From Eretmocerus hayati (lineage: Eukaryota > Arthropoda > Insecta > Hymenoptera > Aphelinidae): a stretch of 64,000 nucleotides of DNA. The DNA is taken from the NCBI GenBank assembly GCA_029851415.1, contig CM056742.1:153145121-153209120 (forward strand), read 5' to 3'. Position numbers and translations under genes: made by a program. How positions within the stretch are numbered: position 1 is the stretch's first letter; the number at the start of each line of letters is the position of its first letter. This document shows, one piece after another, positions 36,966 through 50,100 of this stretch. The notes beneath the pieces were generated by a model. It searched no databases and was not told where the DNA came from. It worked only from the letters and a program-made list of their open reading frames with translations.

Positions 36966-37895
36966 TTCTTTGAACTATCTCAGATTCGATGATTTTTTGG
37001 TGAATTGCAATGATTTATGATCGATATCTAGATAGATTATTCCTTATTCTTCGATTCGTTGAACGGAAATTCTGTTCTCGACTAACTTCAAAATTCTGTC
37101 TTATTGGATACAAGTCCGTTAGTTTTGTTGAATGATCAATATCGTTTGTATCGATATGATTTCAAGAAATTGATGTAAAATGTCATGCCAAGACTTGGTT
37201 TGGTTATAACAAAAAATGCTTCTTCATAGCTGATTGCAGAAAATATTCACAATCCGTGTGTGAAATGTATTAATGATTTCGAGTCCATCAAATATAAACA
37301 TTTTTGAGAGTATAGATTTCTTCCCATATTCGTTTTATTGCAGTATTTTCATGAATTTCAATTGTGTTATGTGAAAATTTTTGAGAACGGATTCGGTGTC
37401 ATTCCGATACGGACGTGCTACTAATTTGATAGACCACAGATTATTACTTGTTCAACGTTGACATCGTTTCAATCTCAATCTTGGACAAAAAAGTATCTTT
37501 AATAGATTTATTGAGGGCAGGATTGCATGGAGGGACCAATCCGAAAAACTGTGATAGTTGCTAGACCAGCTAGTCCGTAATATACACGGTTATACTAAGG
37601 TATGATATGGAATTAATCAAGCGTGGAATATCTAGAGCCAAATCAACTTTTTGAATAGAGCTATTCCACGAAATCATTCAACGACTGCAGGCTCTGTAAG
37701 GCCAAGCTCGCGGCCACAGAGCATTTACTGGGTATTTATACGACCATTAGAGATAATATTCATAATTACAATTGTGCATCAGAGATAGTTCACTGAAGCG
37801 TCATGACAGTTTTAGTGCCGATCTTGTAATCGAAATCTGGTTTTTGCACAGTTCGAAATCTTCCAGTAAGTGACGACTAAAATAAAACCAGTGAA

Positions 37896-40132
37896 ATGGA
37901 TTCATCATTATTGGAACTATTCTTTTTACTGATTATGTGGTGTCAAAATATTAGGGCTTACGATATAACTGTAAACTCGAGCGATCCTCAGTGTTTTCAT
38001 CAGAGTCTGCAGAGCGGTGATGCAATAGATAAGCTCTTGAATCAAGTATTTTCTTATATAAAACTTCAGATTCAGAGATGCAATCCTCTCAAGTCCAGCA
38101 TTTCTTCTCGGAGAACCACGTTTATGATGCATTGTCAGGATCATTTTTGGATAAAATTGATCATTCCAATAGGAACTGAGTGAAATTCGTAAAGGTTCTT
38201 ATTAAGACATGTTCAAGCTTATAATATGAGTGGAAAGTCTGAGGGTTATTCTTGTAATAGTATATTACGCAACGATGTCGAAAAGTTGGATTTACGCACG
38301 AGTGAAAATCTTTACACACGAGTGTGAGTCTTTACGCACTGGTGAGATTCTTTACGCACGAGCCGCTGTAAAGATTCACATCTCGTGTGTAAAGTTTTTC
38401 CGAGTGCGGAAACCTCTCGACAGAGTTGCGTACGATATTTTTCGAAATTTTGTGCGGAAAGTTAGTATTCTGTCGGTCACCTCATACGCCAGTAACCAAA
38501 TCGTGATCGGGTCAGGTGGAGCTGGTGGGGGTTCGGGGGGTGGAGCCCCCCGACTGAAAAAGAATTCTGAAAAAGAATTCTGAAAATGTATCAGAGAAAG
38601 ATCTTTTGTTTGATATATCGTATGTTACCGCATAGTTTGAAAATATCGATCTCAATCCTCAAAAATACAAATAGTGGACAAGATCCGAAATATGTAAGTT
38701 CATAAGATAATATCAATTCTGAATTTCGAAGAAAATTATTATAGAGTTTTATAAATATCGTCAAGGACGGGCAAGAATAAATCAACGGATTGATGAAATA
38801 ATATGCCATTTCTATGTTTCAATAGAAAGAACTTGGACAATTCTAACGATAATAATAATGCTCTGAATACACGGGACAGAAAGCGATTTCGAAACCTATG
38901 GATTCTTTCTTATAAAAGAATATGAATACATCGCCGACACTCTTTTTTGAGGCGAAGTATCCGAAAAGTGAATTAACATTTCCTTTGGACGTACGGTCCA
39001 AGGTAGATTTCAAACCACCGAAACCACGGTGGAAGCACTCCAAAAAAGTCTATATATTGTATTGAACTCAATTAAATTCATGATCCACCGAAGTGAACTA
39101 TTTCCATGTTCAGTTCGATGGGCCGACCAGGATATTTCAATCGTATGGACTTATCGAGAAAGCAAGACTGAGTATAACAATTTAGAGAGCTCATAAGTGT
39201 TCATCCTATCGAGTGAAAGAAGTCATTACACCTGCTTTGGTCAGCTTCGAATCAACGATTGGAGCACTCCGATTCTACAGAATGAAGACAGAGATCATTT
39301 TGCTAAACAACGCAAAAACTTCAAGAGATGTTGTAGAATATCAGGCTAGAAAGAAAATACGGCAGTGCGTAAAGATACGTAGCGGTGTGTAAAGACATAC
39401 CTTACGCACTGTTGGTGACCTTACGCACAGGTCTTTACGCATTCCGTGCGCAAAAATTTCCTTACGCACTAACTTTACGCACAGGATTTCGAAATAGTAT
39501 ATTTCGCACCGAGTTTATGAGGTTGTAGCTCGCTCCTGAGCGATCAGTTTTCGGCCCGAGCCGAAGGCGAGGGTTGGAATGATCGCTCGGAAGCGGGGAA
39601 CCTCATGTGCGAGGCGCGAAAGTTATTTTTCGCAATTTTGTAGGCACCCAAACATCGGAAAATTGCGAAAAAATATTAGTTTCAATTTCCAATTATGAGT
39701 TTATCCTGAAATATTTTTAATTTTCGCTCATTATTATAACGATAATCAGGCGATTAGCCAGTAAAATTATACTCGACATCTTTTTCCAAAAGACTTGAGA
39801 GCTTTTTCATGTCTATGCTTTTCCCTCTTAGCGTTAACTTACCAGATGGTCGAATCACAACCTCCGGGCTTGTTTGACATTGATGTAGAAATCAGAGCGC
39901 CGGACGACACAATTATTTACTTAGCCAAGCTGGTGAGCATGGGAACTTTAAGCACTGCAATAAGTAACTCTGGCGTCTATACATTCTGTTTTGGTGACTA
40001 TACTGGAACTAAAGCCGTAAAATAAAAAAATTACAAGTCGATGCACAAGTTAACGGAAATCCTCCTGAAGTAGAGGAGGCTGTTAAGTCCAACCGTGTAA
40101 TATGCTTCGAACGAGTAACTCGATTTGAATAA
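37896..40132 (+). pseudogene. Secreted GOLD-domain-only protein, copy 3 (broken)
   Basis: Exon 1 starts at 37896 with a signal peptide (MDSSLLELFFLLIMWCQNIRA) and the GOLD start DPQCFHQSLQSGDAI. At the position where copies 1 and 2 have a GT donor it reads ATAG|ATAAGC (after 38028), so the donor GT is AT. Exon 2 starts at 39832 after TTCCCTCTTAG and encodes LTYQMVESQPPGLFDIDVEI and SGVYTFCFGD, close to TMED2. After GTKAVK the frame hits TAA at 40023; shifting frame in the adjacent A-run restores LQVDAQVNG, which matches the end of copy 2, up to a stop at 40130. A lost donor plus a frameshift indicate a pseudogene, unless sequencing error explains the A-run. The intron is filled by a 1.4-kb repeat element. 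Confidence 0.7.
38222..39660. mobile_element. Element with clustered TTTACGCAC subrepeats
   Basis: Variants of CTTTACGCAC(GAGTG) recur four to five times at about 38290-38400 and again, in both orientations, seven times at about 39360-39485. The ends share AATAGTATATTACGCA (about 38258) and AATAGTATATTTCGCA (about 39494). Between them is a GC-rich palindromic block, GGGGTTCGGGGGGTGGAGCCCCCCG (38526-38550). A second GC-rich block follows at 39530-39615. I see no transposase. It lies entirely in the intron of the broken GOLD copy 3. Confidence 0.6.
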
Positions 40133-42166
40133 ACTTTTAAAAAAAATTTCAGCATCAAGAAGTTTGATGATATTTGTTATGATTTTGAAGATGGAGTCAG
40201 GATAGTTATGTGTATGTATGTACGATAAAAATTCTTTATACTTTTATTGCACATGTAAAAATACACACAGTCCTGACAAGTCGATCTATATCAATGGCTC
40301 ATGAGAATCGGTTATGATCATCGTCGGAAAATTTCTGCATTTTCTCTCACTGTTCCATTTCTGTTGAACAAAATGCGCCTTGAATTTATTTTGTCATTGG
40401 GTGTAGGTATTCAGAGAAATCGTTGAAAGACCCGGACGAGAATCCGAATATGGATGTAAGTTGAGTTGATAACACTCCTTCAACTGAGTTGAATATTGCG
40501 AGGAATATTGAGTTTCTTCATCTCATAAAGACAATGATTTTTTAAAAATTCAGAGTGCTCACTGATCTCTCGTCGTCCCAAAGATGTTCCGGATTGATTG
40601 GACAAATAACCTGATGAATATTATTCCTCATGTTATTTGATGAACTTCCGCTAGCTTTTTTGTGATTGCGAATTCTTCATCGAACGATTCAATTTTGTTG
40701 TTGTCACTGTTGGTTTCTACATTCATCTAATCTCTGCATATCATTCAATGAGTAAGAAAGGTTCATTAACGATTTGCTCGTACAATATCTTATCATCTTG
40801 GATTCTTTTTGCCCGAAAAAAATTCAAGTTGATGTTGGTAATTCTATTAGATCATGCGATGTAGAAAGTACCAATCATGATCAAGGAGATAAATATCCAT
40901 GTTTTAACTGAATTTGCTCAAGATTATACGAACCAAGTTCAAGAATCCCGATTAATTCCGCAAAGTAAATCAGTCTTCTGAATATATAATGAATGATCAT
41001 TTGTAAATGAATATAAATCTGTATTGTATCCTTCCGTTTACAATAAAATGATGGCTCAAAAATTCCTGCTCTTCTGCTAAAGTAATTGACGCACTTGTAG
41101 AGAAGTTATTCCATGAGCACATATGCTCACGTACAGATACAATATATTTGCTTACAGCTAAGATATATCAAATGGTAATCGATTGTATAAATTCATGTGA
41201 AGCAGAATAACAAGACTTTTGAAATAATCTGACATCTTCGAGTACAATGTTTCGTTTCTCATCACCAGTATCAATGGTTATTTTTCCTGACTATTGGAAC
41301 CTTATCTTCTAAAAGTGAGAGCTATAATGAGCAATGTAATAGCAAATTTCGGTGAAGTTTTTTTTTCAGTTAAAATCTGAATCATTGGCAGGATTGTAGC
41401 TGAGGTGGACTAAACTATTACTTGGTGGATAATCTAATGGAGGTGTAGTTATTGTGCGAGGCAGACATTTGAAAATAGGGACCCTCAAATTTCTCATGAT
41501 AAAAATCGCGGTTCATCCACTGACACAAAAAGATTCTCACCACATATTCAAACAAATTTTCTTGATCTTCTGAATGAGTTCATTGAATTTGTCCTGGACG
41601 ATATGAGTGAAAATCTTCCTTACAGATCCCGTAAGTGGATCTGCTAGTACCATCATTCAAACTGACTCAATTGAAATGCCACTTCTATAATCGTTTTCTG
41701 ATCCATACGATGATGATTACAGGAAGGCTTTGGCAGCTCGCACTGGATTATTGTAAGTCTGATTTATAGATTTGCAATAGAATATGCTAATCACTTACTA
41801 AATCGAGAGATGATTGTCTCTGAAAAATTGACCAGTTCGAGTGATGAAGAAACCGAAATAAGTCATGAAAGACTCCAGCGCCAAAAATTTAACTCTGTAT
41901 TTTTGACCTACTTTACATTCCCCAGTAAATTGACTGAACCAAAATCGCCACAAAAATATTCAACCCGATATCAGATTCTACAGACATTATGATGTCAAGT
42001 ACATCCAGTGATTGCTCAAAGCCTTTACAATCCTGAGTTTCTTTGTAAAAATGCAATCTACCAAGGTACGCGGATCATGCAGTGTTGAAACCTTGTTAAC
42101 TCATCTTCTGGTCTGATAGCTGCAACTCCGACTGCGAACGATGACAGCCGGAAGGAAGGCCTCGTA
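40133..42166. other. Intergenic, no gene supported
   Basis: No recognisable coding exon. There are isolated splice-site-like pairs bracketing tiny open stretches (40433-40482 and 41732-41754) and a 60-codon frame at 41810-41992, none of which can be assembled into a gene. Confidence 0.4.
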
Positions 42167-44157
42167 TCAGATGCTGAGCCTTTTGGCGCCACACTGACAG
42201 CAAAAATTTGCCGAGTCTGGAAATCGATCGCCGCATTCGTGGCAAAATTTGGACAGCTTGCTGTTTTTCAAAGTATTCATGTCATTTGTACTGCGACCAT
42301 GGCCTATCGATTGCTTGCGATTCAAACTGTAAGTGTAAAGAAAAAATGAGACATTGTCTAACAAGGGGAGGTCCAACCTTGCGGAACACGAATCTGGATG
42401 AAATTTTGAAATTCATCTTGTTTCAGTGAGAAATGAATATATCTCCAAAGATTTGATCTCATGGGCCTCCTATTTTCAAATACAGCTATGGAGATTAGCA
42501 TTGCCAGTATAAGCCCATGTTAAAATAACACATATATAGATATACTAACAATGCTAATCTCTGTAGCTGTATCTCAGAGTAGAAAGCCCATGGGATCAAA
42601 CCCTTGGAGATATCTTCATTTGGCACCAAAACAAGATGATTCCCAGAGTTTCATCAAGATCCGTGTTCCACAAGGTTGGACCTCTCCTTGTAAGTAATCC
42701 TTTAAAGATATTAATGATAAGTTTGGTTCTGATACGTGGGATTTCACCCAGACATTTTTCATATCTGAACGATCGCATTGTTCAGAAAAACAAGAATTCT
42801 GACTGAATTTGATCTTTACGGCAAAGACGAGATTGCTCTAATATGATTGAAACATCATATTATTTTTCATAGCAATCTTGCAAAGGTAGCCGCGAGTAAA
42901 ACGTTACACTTTGCCTTGAAAATGCATGGAAAGAGATAAGGTTCTGTACTCATTGTCTGTGTTTTGGTTTTTTTGTTGAGGTATTCGGCAGCGATTTTTT
43001 CATTGAAATTCCTGAAATTCATGAAGACCCAACACTAATTTTTGTACCATCTTGTTCTTTTTTTACTTAAAACGCCTATACTAGACAGTTATTCATGCCA
43101 TTATTATTGACACTCAACAGGAAGGTCTATCGATCTACCACTTTCACGTACAAGGATGGTTGTTATCAAAGCATATCACAAACATACGACACGTTTTTAT
43201 CCCATGAGTGGATAGGGATTATTTCTCGAATCATTTGGTACTGTGACATATAATAAAAATGCCAATTTCTACTTAGAATTGTTCTATAGCACTGAGTGGC
43301 CTAATCCCGCATTTAGGTCACGCTTCTGAATAACATCAAGGTAGAAAAAAATTTTCGCAGTCATGTATTGTACACATAAGAATGGGTTATCCTTCGAGTT
43401 AGTTAGTCTCACCTGCTGTACGCAGAATCGGCACTGAGTTTGGTATTGCACTTTGGCCTCTTTAGACTATCAGGTGAGCTCGGCTCGACTTCCTCATCAT
43501 CATCGTCTCCAAAATCATCGTCGCTCGCCCCTAGGACACGCCTCATTCCTCCAGTCGCACTCTTCCCATTTACTCTTCTCTGATGTCCTCCAAATCCATT
43601 ATTCGGCATCAGGCGGGAGCTGCATGACGACGAGGAAGAAATCACAAAGCTTGCGCAATTATTTGTCTCAGGTGCCATTCCACTCATCAGTAGCGATGGC
43701 AAAGTACAATCAGATTCAAATCCTAGAAGAAGCTCATCGAACAATGAATTAGATCTTTTAAGTTCGGGATCACTCGCCAGCGAGCTCAAACTTCCGCCAT
43801 AATTATTATGACTTCCAGCATTTAATCTGGTATTTGGAGCCATTTCAGATCCACTGCTTCCACCAGAAGACGACGAACTTGACATTTTTCTCTCGACTGT
43901 CGGAGTCGCCAGTTGTTTTGAAATATTCGAATTGTTTGTTTGGGGTATTGTAGGAGTACGTGGAGCAAATTCTCCACCACCAAGAGCTTGGGTAGCATCT
44001 ACGAGGATTCTTCTACGGCCTAATTGTGCTCGGGAGTAGCCACCCTGGATAACGAAAGCAGCTGTGTCGACGTCTGATGAAAGCTCAGATGGAGTTAAAT
44101 CATTGAACGCTGTAGGGGGCGCTATTACTGAGCCTCGTTTTTGTTGCTGCTGTGGTT

Positions 44158-44189
<32 letters not shown>

Positions 44190-47100
44190 TTGTTGTTGTT
44201 GTTATTGGTGGTGGTGGTAATGGGGGTACTGGTGGCGTTTGTAGAGTTCCCATTGACGGTTGTAAGGACTGTAGTGGGTTGACGAGGCGGTGGTTGTGGG
44301 GGAGCTACTGATGAGTTTTGGTGGTTTTTGTGACCGTTGGAGGTCGGATTGGGTAAAAAGGTTGGGGTTGCGTGGGATGAGCAGCTTGATAAACTAGGAC
44401 TGGGTGGATTGTGCTGTTGTTTTTGAGAAGGACAGAGGGACGAGGAACCGTCACTTGTGCAAGTGGATGAGCGATCGCTCAAGGTATCGGAGAATAGTTC
44501 GTTGAACTGCTGCTCGGCCAGCAGGAACGGGTTGTAGTCCTTGCTAGAGCCACTGAAATCAGGCGATTGGTAAAAAATTACTTGAGATTCGTTTTGGGTT
44601 GATCCGCGAGTACAATAAGTTGACGGATATTGTGTGGGTAAAATAGACTGTTTCGAATTGGCAAAATCAGTCCATTTACTTGCGCTTTGTCAAATCCAAT
44701 GGATTCATTCAACATATTTTCTCGACGTTTTACGGAAGATTTGATCGATTATTCGTCATTTATTACGTACTTTTCAGACCGATCTGCAGTGGATTAAAAA
44801 TAGTCCATGAGAAATCAGTTTTCACAAAAATTGAGCTTAAATTGATCATGTTTCGTTATGCCTCGAAACAAGTCACGATGCTACTGGCTAATTGTATTGA
44901 CCTGGGCTTTTCCCTGAATCTTTGATTCTGTGAAATGAATGAAGGTGACTTTTTGTATAAGGTTGAGATCCATGAAAATTCTTTTAGATTCATTGCTAAT
45001 TAAAATCTTGTGTTTCGTCTGACTCAAAATCAGTCTCATCCACAGTATCCACACATTCAACTGTACTTCCTATAGAATTTTTTAGGCACCAAAAGAATTC
45101 ATACAACCTAAAATTGTTAGATAAATTTTGCCCGTTCATAGTTTGAAACCGATGATAACATCAATTCATAGAGAAAACACTTGAATTCTCTTTCATCAAA
45201 TCAAGGAATCCCAGAATCAAGATTTGTGAGAAATTATTCTATCTGTTGAACTCACTGACAAGGGGAGGACCAGGTGTCTTCCTGTCCAAATTTTTTTTAC
45301 GGTTTTGTACTGACTACAATATGAAGAATCCAGAGTAGCTCTGGTCAAATGGGTCTCTTGCCCAAAGATACAGGAGCCGAGATTATCATTGCTCATATAT
45401 ATGTTAAAAAGATATGTATATAGATATATAATCAATGGTGGCAATGCTAATTTAATAATCTAATAATGTTTTCGGTTGTAGCTCTGGACAAAAGGCCCAT
45501 TTGACGGAGTTACTCTGGATTCTCCATCTACTGCGTGATACAAGACTGTAAAAAAAATTTAGACAACGTTGATGATCCGAAGACCTGGTCTTCCCCTTGT
45601 CAGTATCGCGTTCTTCTCAATCTACAAAAATATGCTGAAGCTAACTTTGGCACGTCGAATTATCAAGTATTGTTGCATCAAATTCCGAATTCTATAAGGA
45701 TATTTTTGGTCGAGATCAAGATGTATTTACTCAGAATAATGCTATCAAATAGAAATTCTACGAAATAGGGATCCAAAATTACTCTGTATGCATCTTCATC
45801 AATATCAATGCAAAAGAGTATCTTATTATTAGCAGCTAAGTACGTTTCGTGCTCATATCAGTGCCGAAAATTGGAATAAAAAGTGCAATCAAAGAATCTA
45901 CTGTGCACCCCCGTGACCTCGTAACCAATACAGAATTGTCAACACAATTCAACTTCCTTACGACTAAAATGAGGAATCCTTCTCCCATTAGACCTTATGC
46001 TACAGTCAAAAACTAAAAATTTTACGATTTATGTCCTCGTCGATGTGCTTATGTAACAAAATAAGATACAGTGCTTCAAAACTCAACCGTGCGAATAAAC
46101 ACCAAATGAAAAATAATGTAATAATCCAACGACTATTAGCGATGATGGATATCGCTAAATCGAGCACTCGACTCACATTCTGCTTCCCAGTATCATAGAA
46201 AAATCAGGATGCCTGCGAACATAGCTATTCCATTCACAGCGTGGCAGCCGTTCAAAACTCCTACGTAGCAGGCTTGAAAAATAAGCACACATTTGCACAC
46301 TCTTATTTGTCTCTATGACATTATGCCATCATCTCTCTTATTCTGGTCGACATCTGTCATTCGACCGTCACACGTTGATACTTTGAATTGTGTAATAACT
46401 AGCGCGCGATTCTAATTTGCGATAGCCACTGGGGAATATCATTACGTTGGGAGGAAAGGAGACATGAATCGCTTCATTGAGAAATGAGAATCAAATGAGT
46501 GTGTAATAATTGTCGTGAGTGTGGGAGTGGGTTCAGGTCGTAATGTTTTTATCTTAACCTTCTCGAGTGAACCCCCCTTTTGTGGCAACTCGGAAAGAGT
46601 GAGATTCACTCGGGCCCGAGTGGAATTCTCACTCTGAAAGAGTGAAACTTACTCTTTTCGGAGTTGCCACAAAGGGGGGGTTCACTCGGAAAGGTTAAGA
46701 GATAATAGAATAGATAGATAGAATATATATTGCGTAATTCAGTCACACGTGTGAAATTATGATTGGAGTCAATATGGGAAATAAAAGCCAAGGCTCTTCA
46801 TGATTCTTCTTCCTCGAGTCAATTTCGGATTATTGTCGTTTAGGCGTGGAAGACTCATCCTCTAAATACTGAAATAGGCTTAATATTTTTGGGTTAGGAC
46901 AGGGTGTTGGGACACACGATTGATCCGTTTCTGTTGAAATTCAGCCATGTGTTTCCTCACCAATGATCCACTGTCAGAGTCATAATAATTTAATAGTAGC
47001 AGCAGCGACAGAAACGATATTTATCAGAATACACGTCAAAGAAGTAGATAGGTAATCTCAAACTCGCAATACCTGCGAATCTCTGCAAGTTTGCGTCTAT

Positions 47101-50100
47101 GCTTCGATGATTTTACGTCCCCAGTATCGCAGCTGTCCTCTTCTCTAGGCGTTTCCAATTCGACGATCCCACCACGAGTTCCACCAAAGCTTTTGCTACC
47201 AGTACCTCCACAAACATCACCTCGAAGCAATTTTTCAACTCGATACTCGTGCTGTTGTTTGCTACGATCTCGTCGGCAAATGCTTGGCAGATATCCACCA
47301 CCACCATCGTCTTCCATATGATCCAGCCTCGTTATCGTACAAATCTGCTTCTCATAATGACATCTGGGTCCTTTTTCACCTCTTGAAGTCAGCTCGGTTA
47401 ATTCAATCGTTGATACTGAAGTCTCCTCGTCTCTCTCCGTCAATACCATATCAGACCTTTCATATCCAATAAATATAAGTCTTATTCCAAAATATCAAAA
47501 CCTCATGTTTCAAAGATTAGAGGTTAGCTCATAATGATACCTTCTATTTTTGTGAGATTTTTTTGAGTGGTGGCGCTGATGTCGATGGTCTTTAGGAATG
47601 AATTTGCTGGGAGCGAATCTCATACCGTAGGGGAATGACTGGCTTTCAGCAGCGTCAATCTCTCGAAGTAACTCGGATGCATTACTCTCGTTATCCTCGA
47701 GATAGTCATCTTCGCCGTCAAGTATGCTTGACACTCGATGGTCGTCAGTTCTGGCACTGGATAGGTCACTCACGCTAATTGTGTCCTTGTTCTTGTAGAA
47801 GTCTCGAGCTTCGAGGAATACCTGTTTCTTTTGTTTTTGCTGCTGCTGCTGCTGCTGATGATGCTTTTGATGCTTCTCATTGTGACCGGTTGTTGGCGTT
47901 TTTGGTAAATTGTCGATTTTTTGGGAGTCACCATCGCCGATGTGATGATGTTGTTGCAAGTGTGTACGATGGTGGTGCCTTGGGCTTTCGATCGTGTAGG
48001 TTGAGCAACGACGAATCTGCTGCTGCTGAGTTACATGGGCTTTTTCGCGTTTGGGAGTCTCGACAACCCGCGGTGTAACGTCCTCTTGAGAATCTGTTTT
48101 TATTTTTTATTAAGAGACATCGGATTTGAAATTCACAGTTTGTTGCGGCAAATAGAAATTTGACTGGATATTTTCATTGGATTATAGTGCCATCAATAAT
48201 ATTATTGATCATGAGTTCAAGGGAAGTATGCATTTTTATCAGTACGAGAAAACTTTTCTTGTGGGTTCAACACTCAAAAGGGCCAAACGTCAATCAAAGT
48301 TTTGAAGACAGCGTGTTTACATTTTACGATGGCCAAAAACAAAAAAAAAATTGTCTGAAATCATGTAACATTGAAAAAATTCGTGGATCGAAGCCGTGCA
48401 AAATTTTTTGACCAGGCCAATGATACGGAAATTTAATACGAAATCTTTAAATCTTTGCAACTGAAGATTTGGTTCGTCACCAAAAATTTAGTAGAAAATT
48501 TCCTGTTTCCTTAATCGTGAGTACAGTTTTTTGGCTGATTGTAGATAATTCTATTCAGGTCAAAACACTTTAGACTTTCTTGCCTTTAGAATTTCTTTTC
48601 ACTGATTTCTGATTTTCAAGAGATCCTTGATACTAATTTTTGATACAAGATTTTTTTCACAATTTCTACTGTTTAACCCAAGATTTTACTAATATCGGTA
48701 AGCCATGTTTCATGCTCAAAAATTGCAATCATCTTGCAGCGCAACGACCTCAGAATTAGTTAAAAAAAAAAAAGTTTTTTGCCATCCGAGAGTATAGGCA
48801 TAGAAAATGAATAAAAATTTACCCTGAGATAGGTCGCAATGATCGCCCGCCGACTTCTTATCTCGTGTGTTCATCGAGCGTTTCTGAATTCGTTCATCTA
48901 AAATCCTCGGGGTGCGCATCACATTCTTCGCATCGCTAATGTTGGGCATGCTCAAACTTTTCTTTGCTGGCAACATCGGCATCTTTTCGACACTTTTTTT
49001 TAAACACATCTCGGCACACAGATCACTCGATGAATGCAAAAGCTCTCCGCCCTCCGCATCATCATTTTCCTCGTGACAATTCTCCATAACCGCTGGAATC
49101 TCGGCATTAATAAGAATTTTGAAATCATTTTCCGGCTCCAGAGTCTTTGTAGATGCACTCGAAAGTTCATCGTCGTTATCATCTTCAACTTGTTTTTCAC
49201 CACGAGAAATTTTTTCATTAACACTAACGGGCCTAGATTCATCATCTTGAGCAGACATCGAAAGCTCATCAAGATCATATGTCCGATTTGAAGCACTGCA
49301 AGCTCTTTCGGCATCGACAAATCCAGAATCCCTTTTTGTCGGACTTTCAGACCTCTTACAGGTACCTCCACTGCTTCCTCTACTACTGCTTGCCCTCATT
49401 CTATCATTATCTACAAAATCTCTTCCGTCCAGGCTGGATATGCATGACAATGCGGGCTCATCTTCAGCTTCGATATCAACATTGGATTCGGTCAAACGCC
49501 TCCAGCTCAGCAAATCGTCCTCCTCATTCTTATTTTCATCCTCAATGTTCTTTTCATCTTCAATTTTCCTATAATTTTCAAGTTTTTGCAGTTTTTCTTC
49601 CTTGATTTTTACCTGTTTTTTCTTCTTTTTGAGCTTGTTTAGAATGAGAGCTTCCACAGGTAAACCGGTGGTACTATTGGTAGTATTTGTAGTAGTTGTG
49701 GTGGTTTCTTCAGCTTTGAGCTCAATTTTAACGGATCTTGATGATTTTGGAGTTGTGCTTGATGCAGACACGAGTACCTTGGCTTGTTGAAGTATTTTTG
49801 AAGGCAGGACTTCTGAGAGAAGTTGAAGACGTCGCGAGGAAAAAATGTGTTTTAGCGATTGGGGTGCTGATGGTGCAGTGGTTGTAGTGACGGCTAAATT
49901 TCTTGGAGAGTCTTGGCACTCACTGGGTCTGAAAGGGATTGGAAGGAATCGGGAATGAGGTTGGAGGGATGGTTAAGGTAATAAGGGCTGAGGAGATTTG
50001 GCTTATGTGGCTATCGCTCAGAGGAATTGCATTAGTTGCAACAGTATATAGGTCGGATGTTCTATCGATATCATAATGCACTGTAATTTGATTCCCTATC

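Noticed and set aside
38521..38555. GC-rich hairpin considered as a terminator
   Set aside because: This is eukaryotic DNA and the palindrome lies within a repeat element, not at a gene end.
40560..40620. Minus-strand peptide CPINPEHLWDDER, considered as a CHHC zinc finger
   Set aside because: The second half of the motif is missing and the frame stops soon after.
40433..41754. Tiny exon-like stretches bounded by AG and GTAAGT (40433-40482, 41732-41754)
   Set aside because: Too short to judge, with no partner exons and no recognisable sequence; probably chance splice-like sites.
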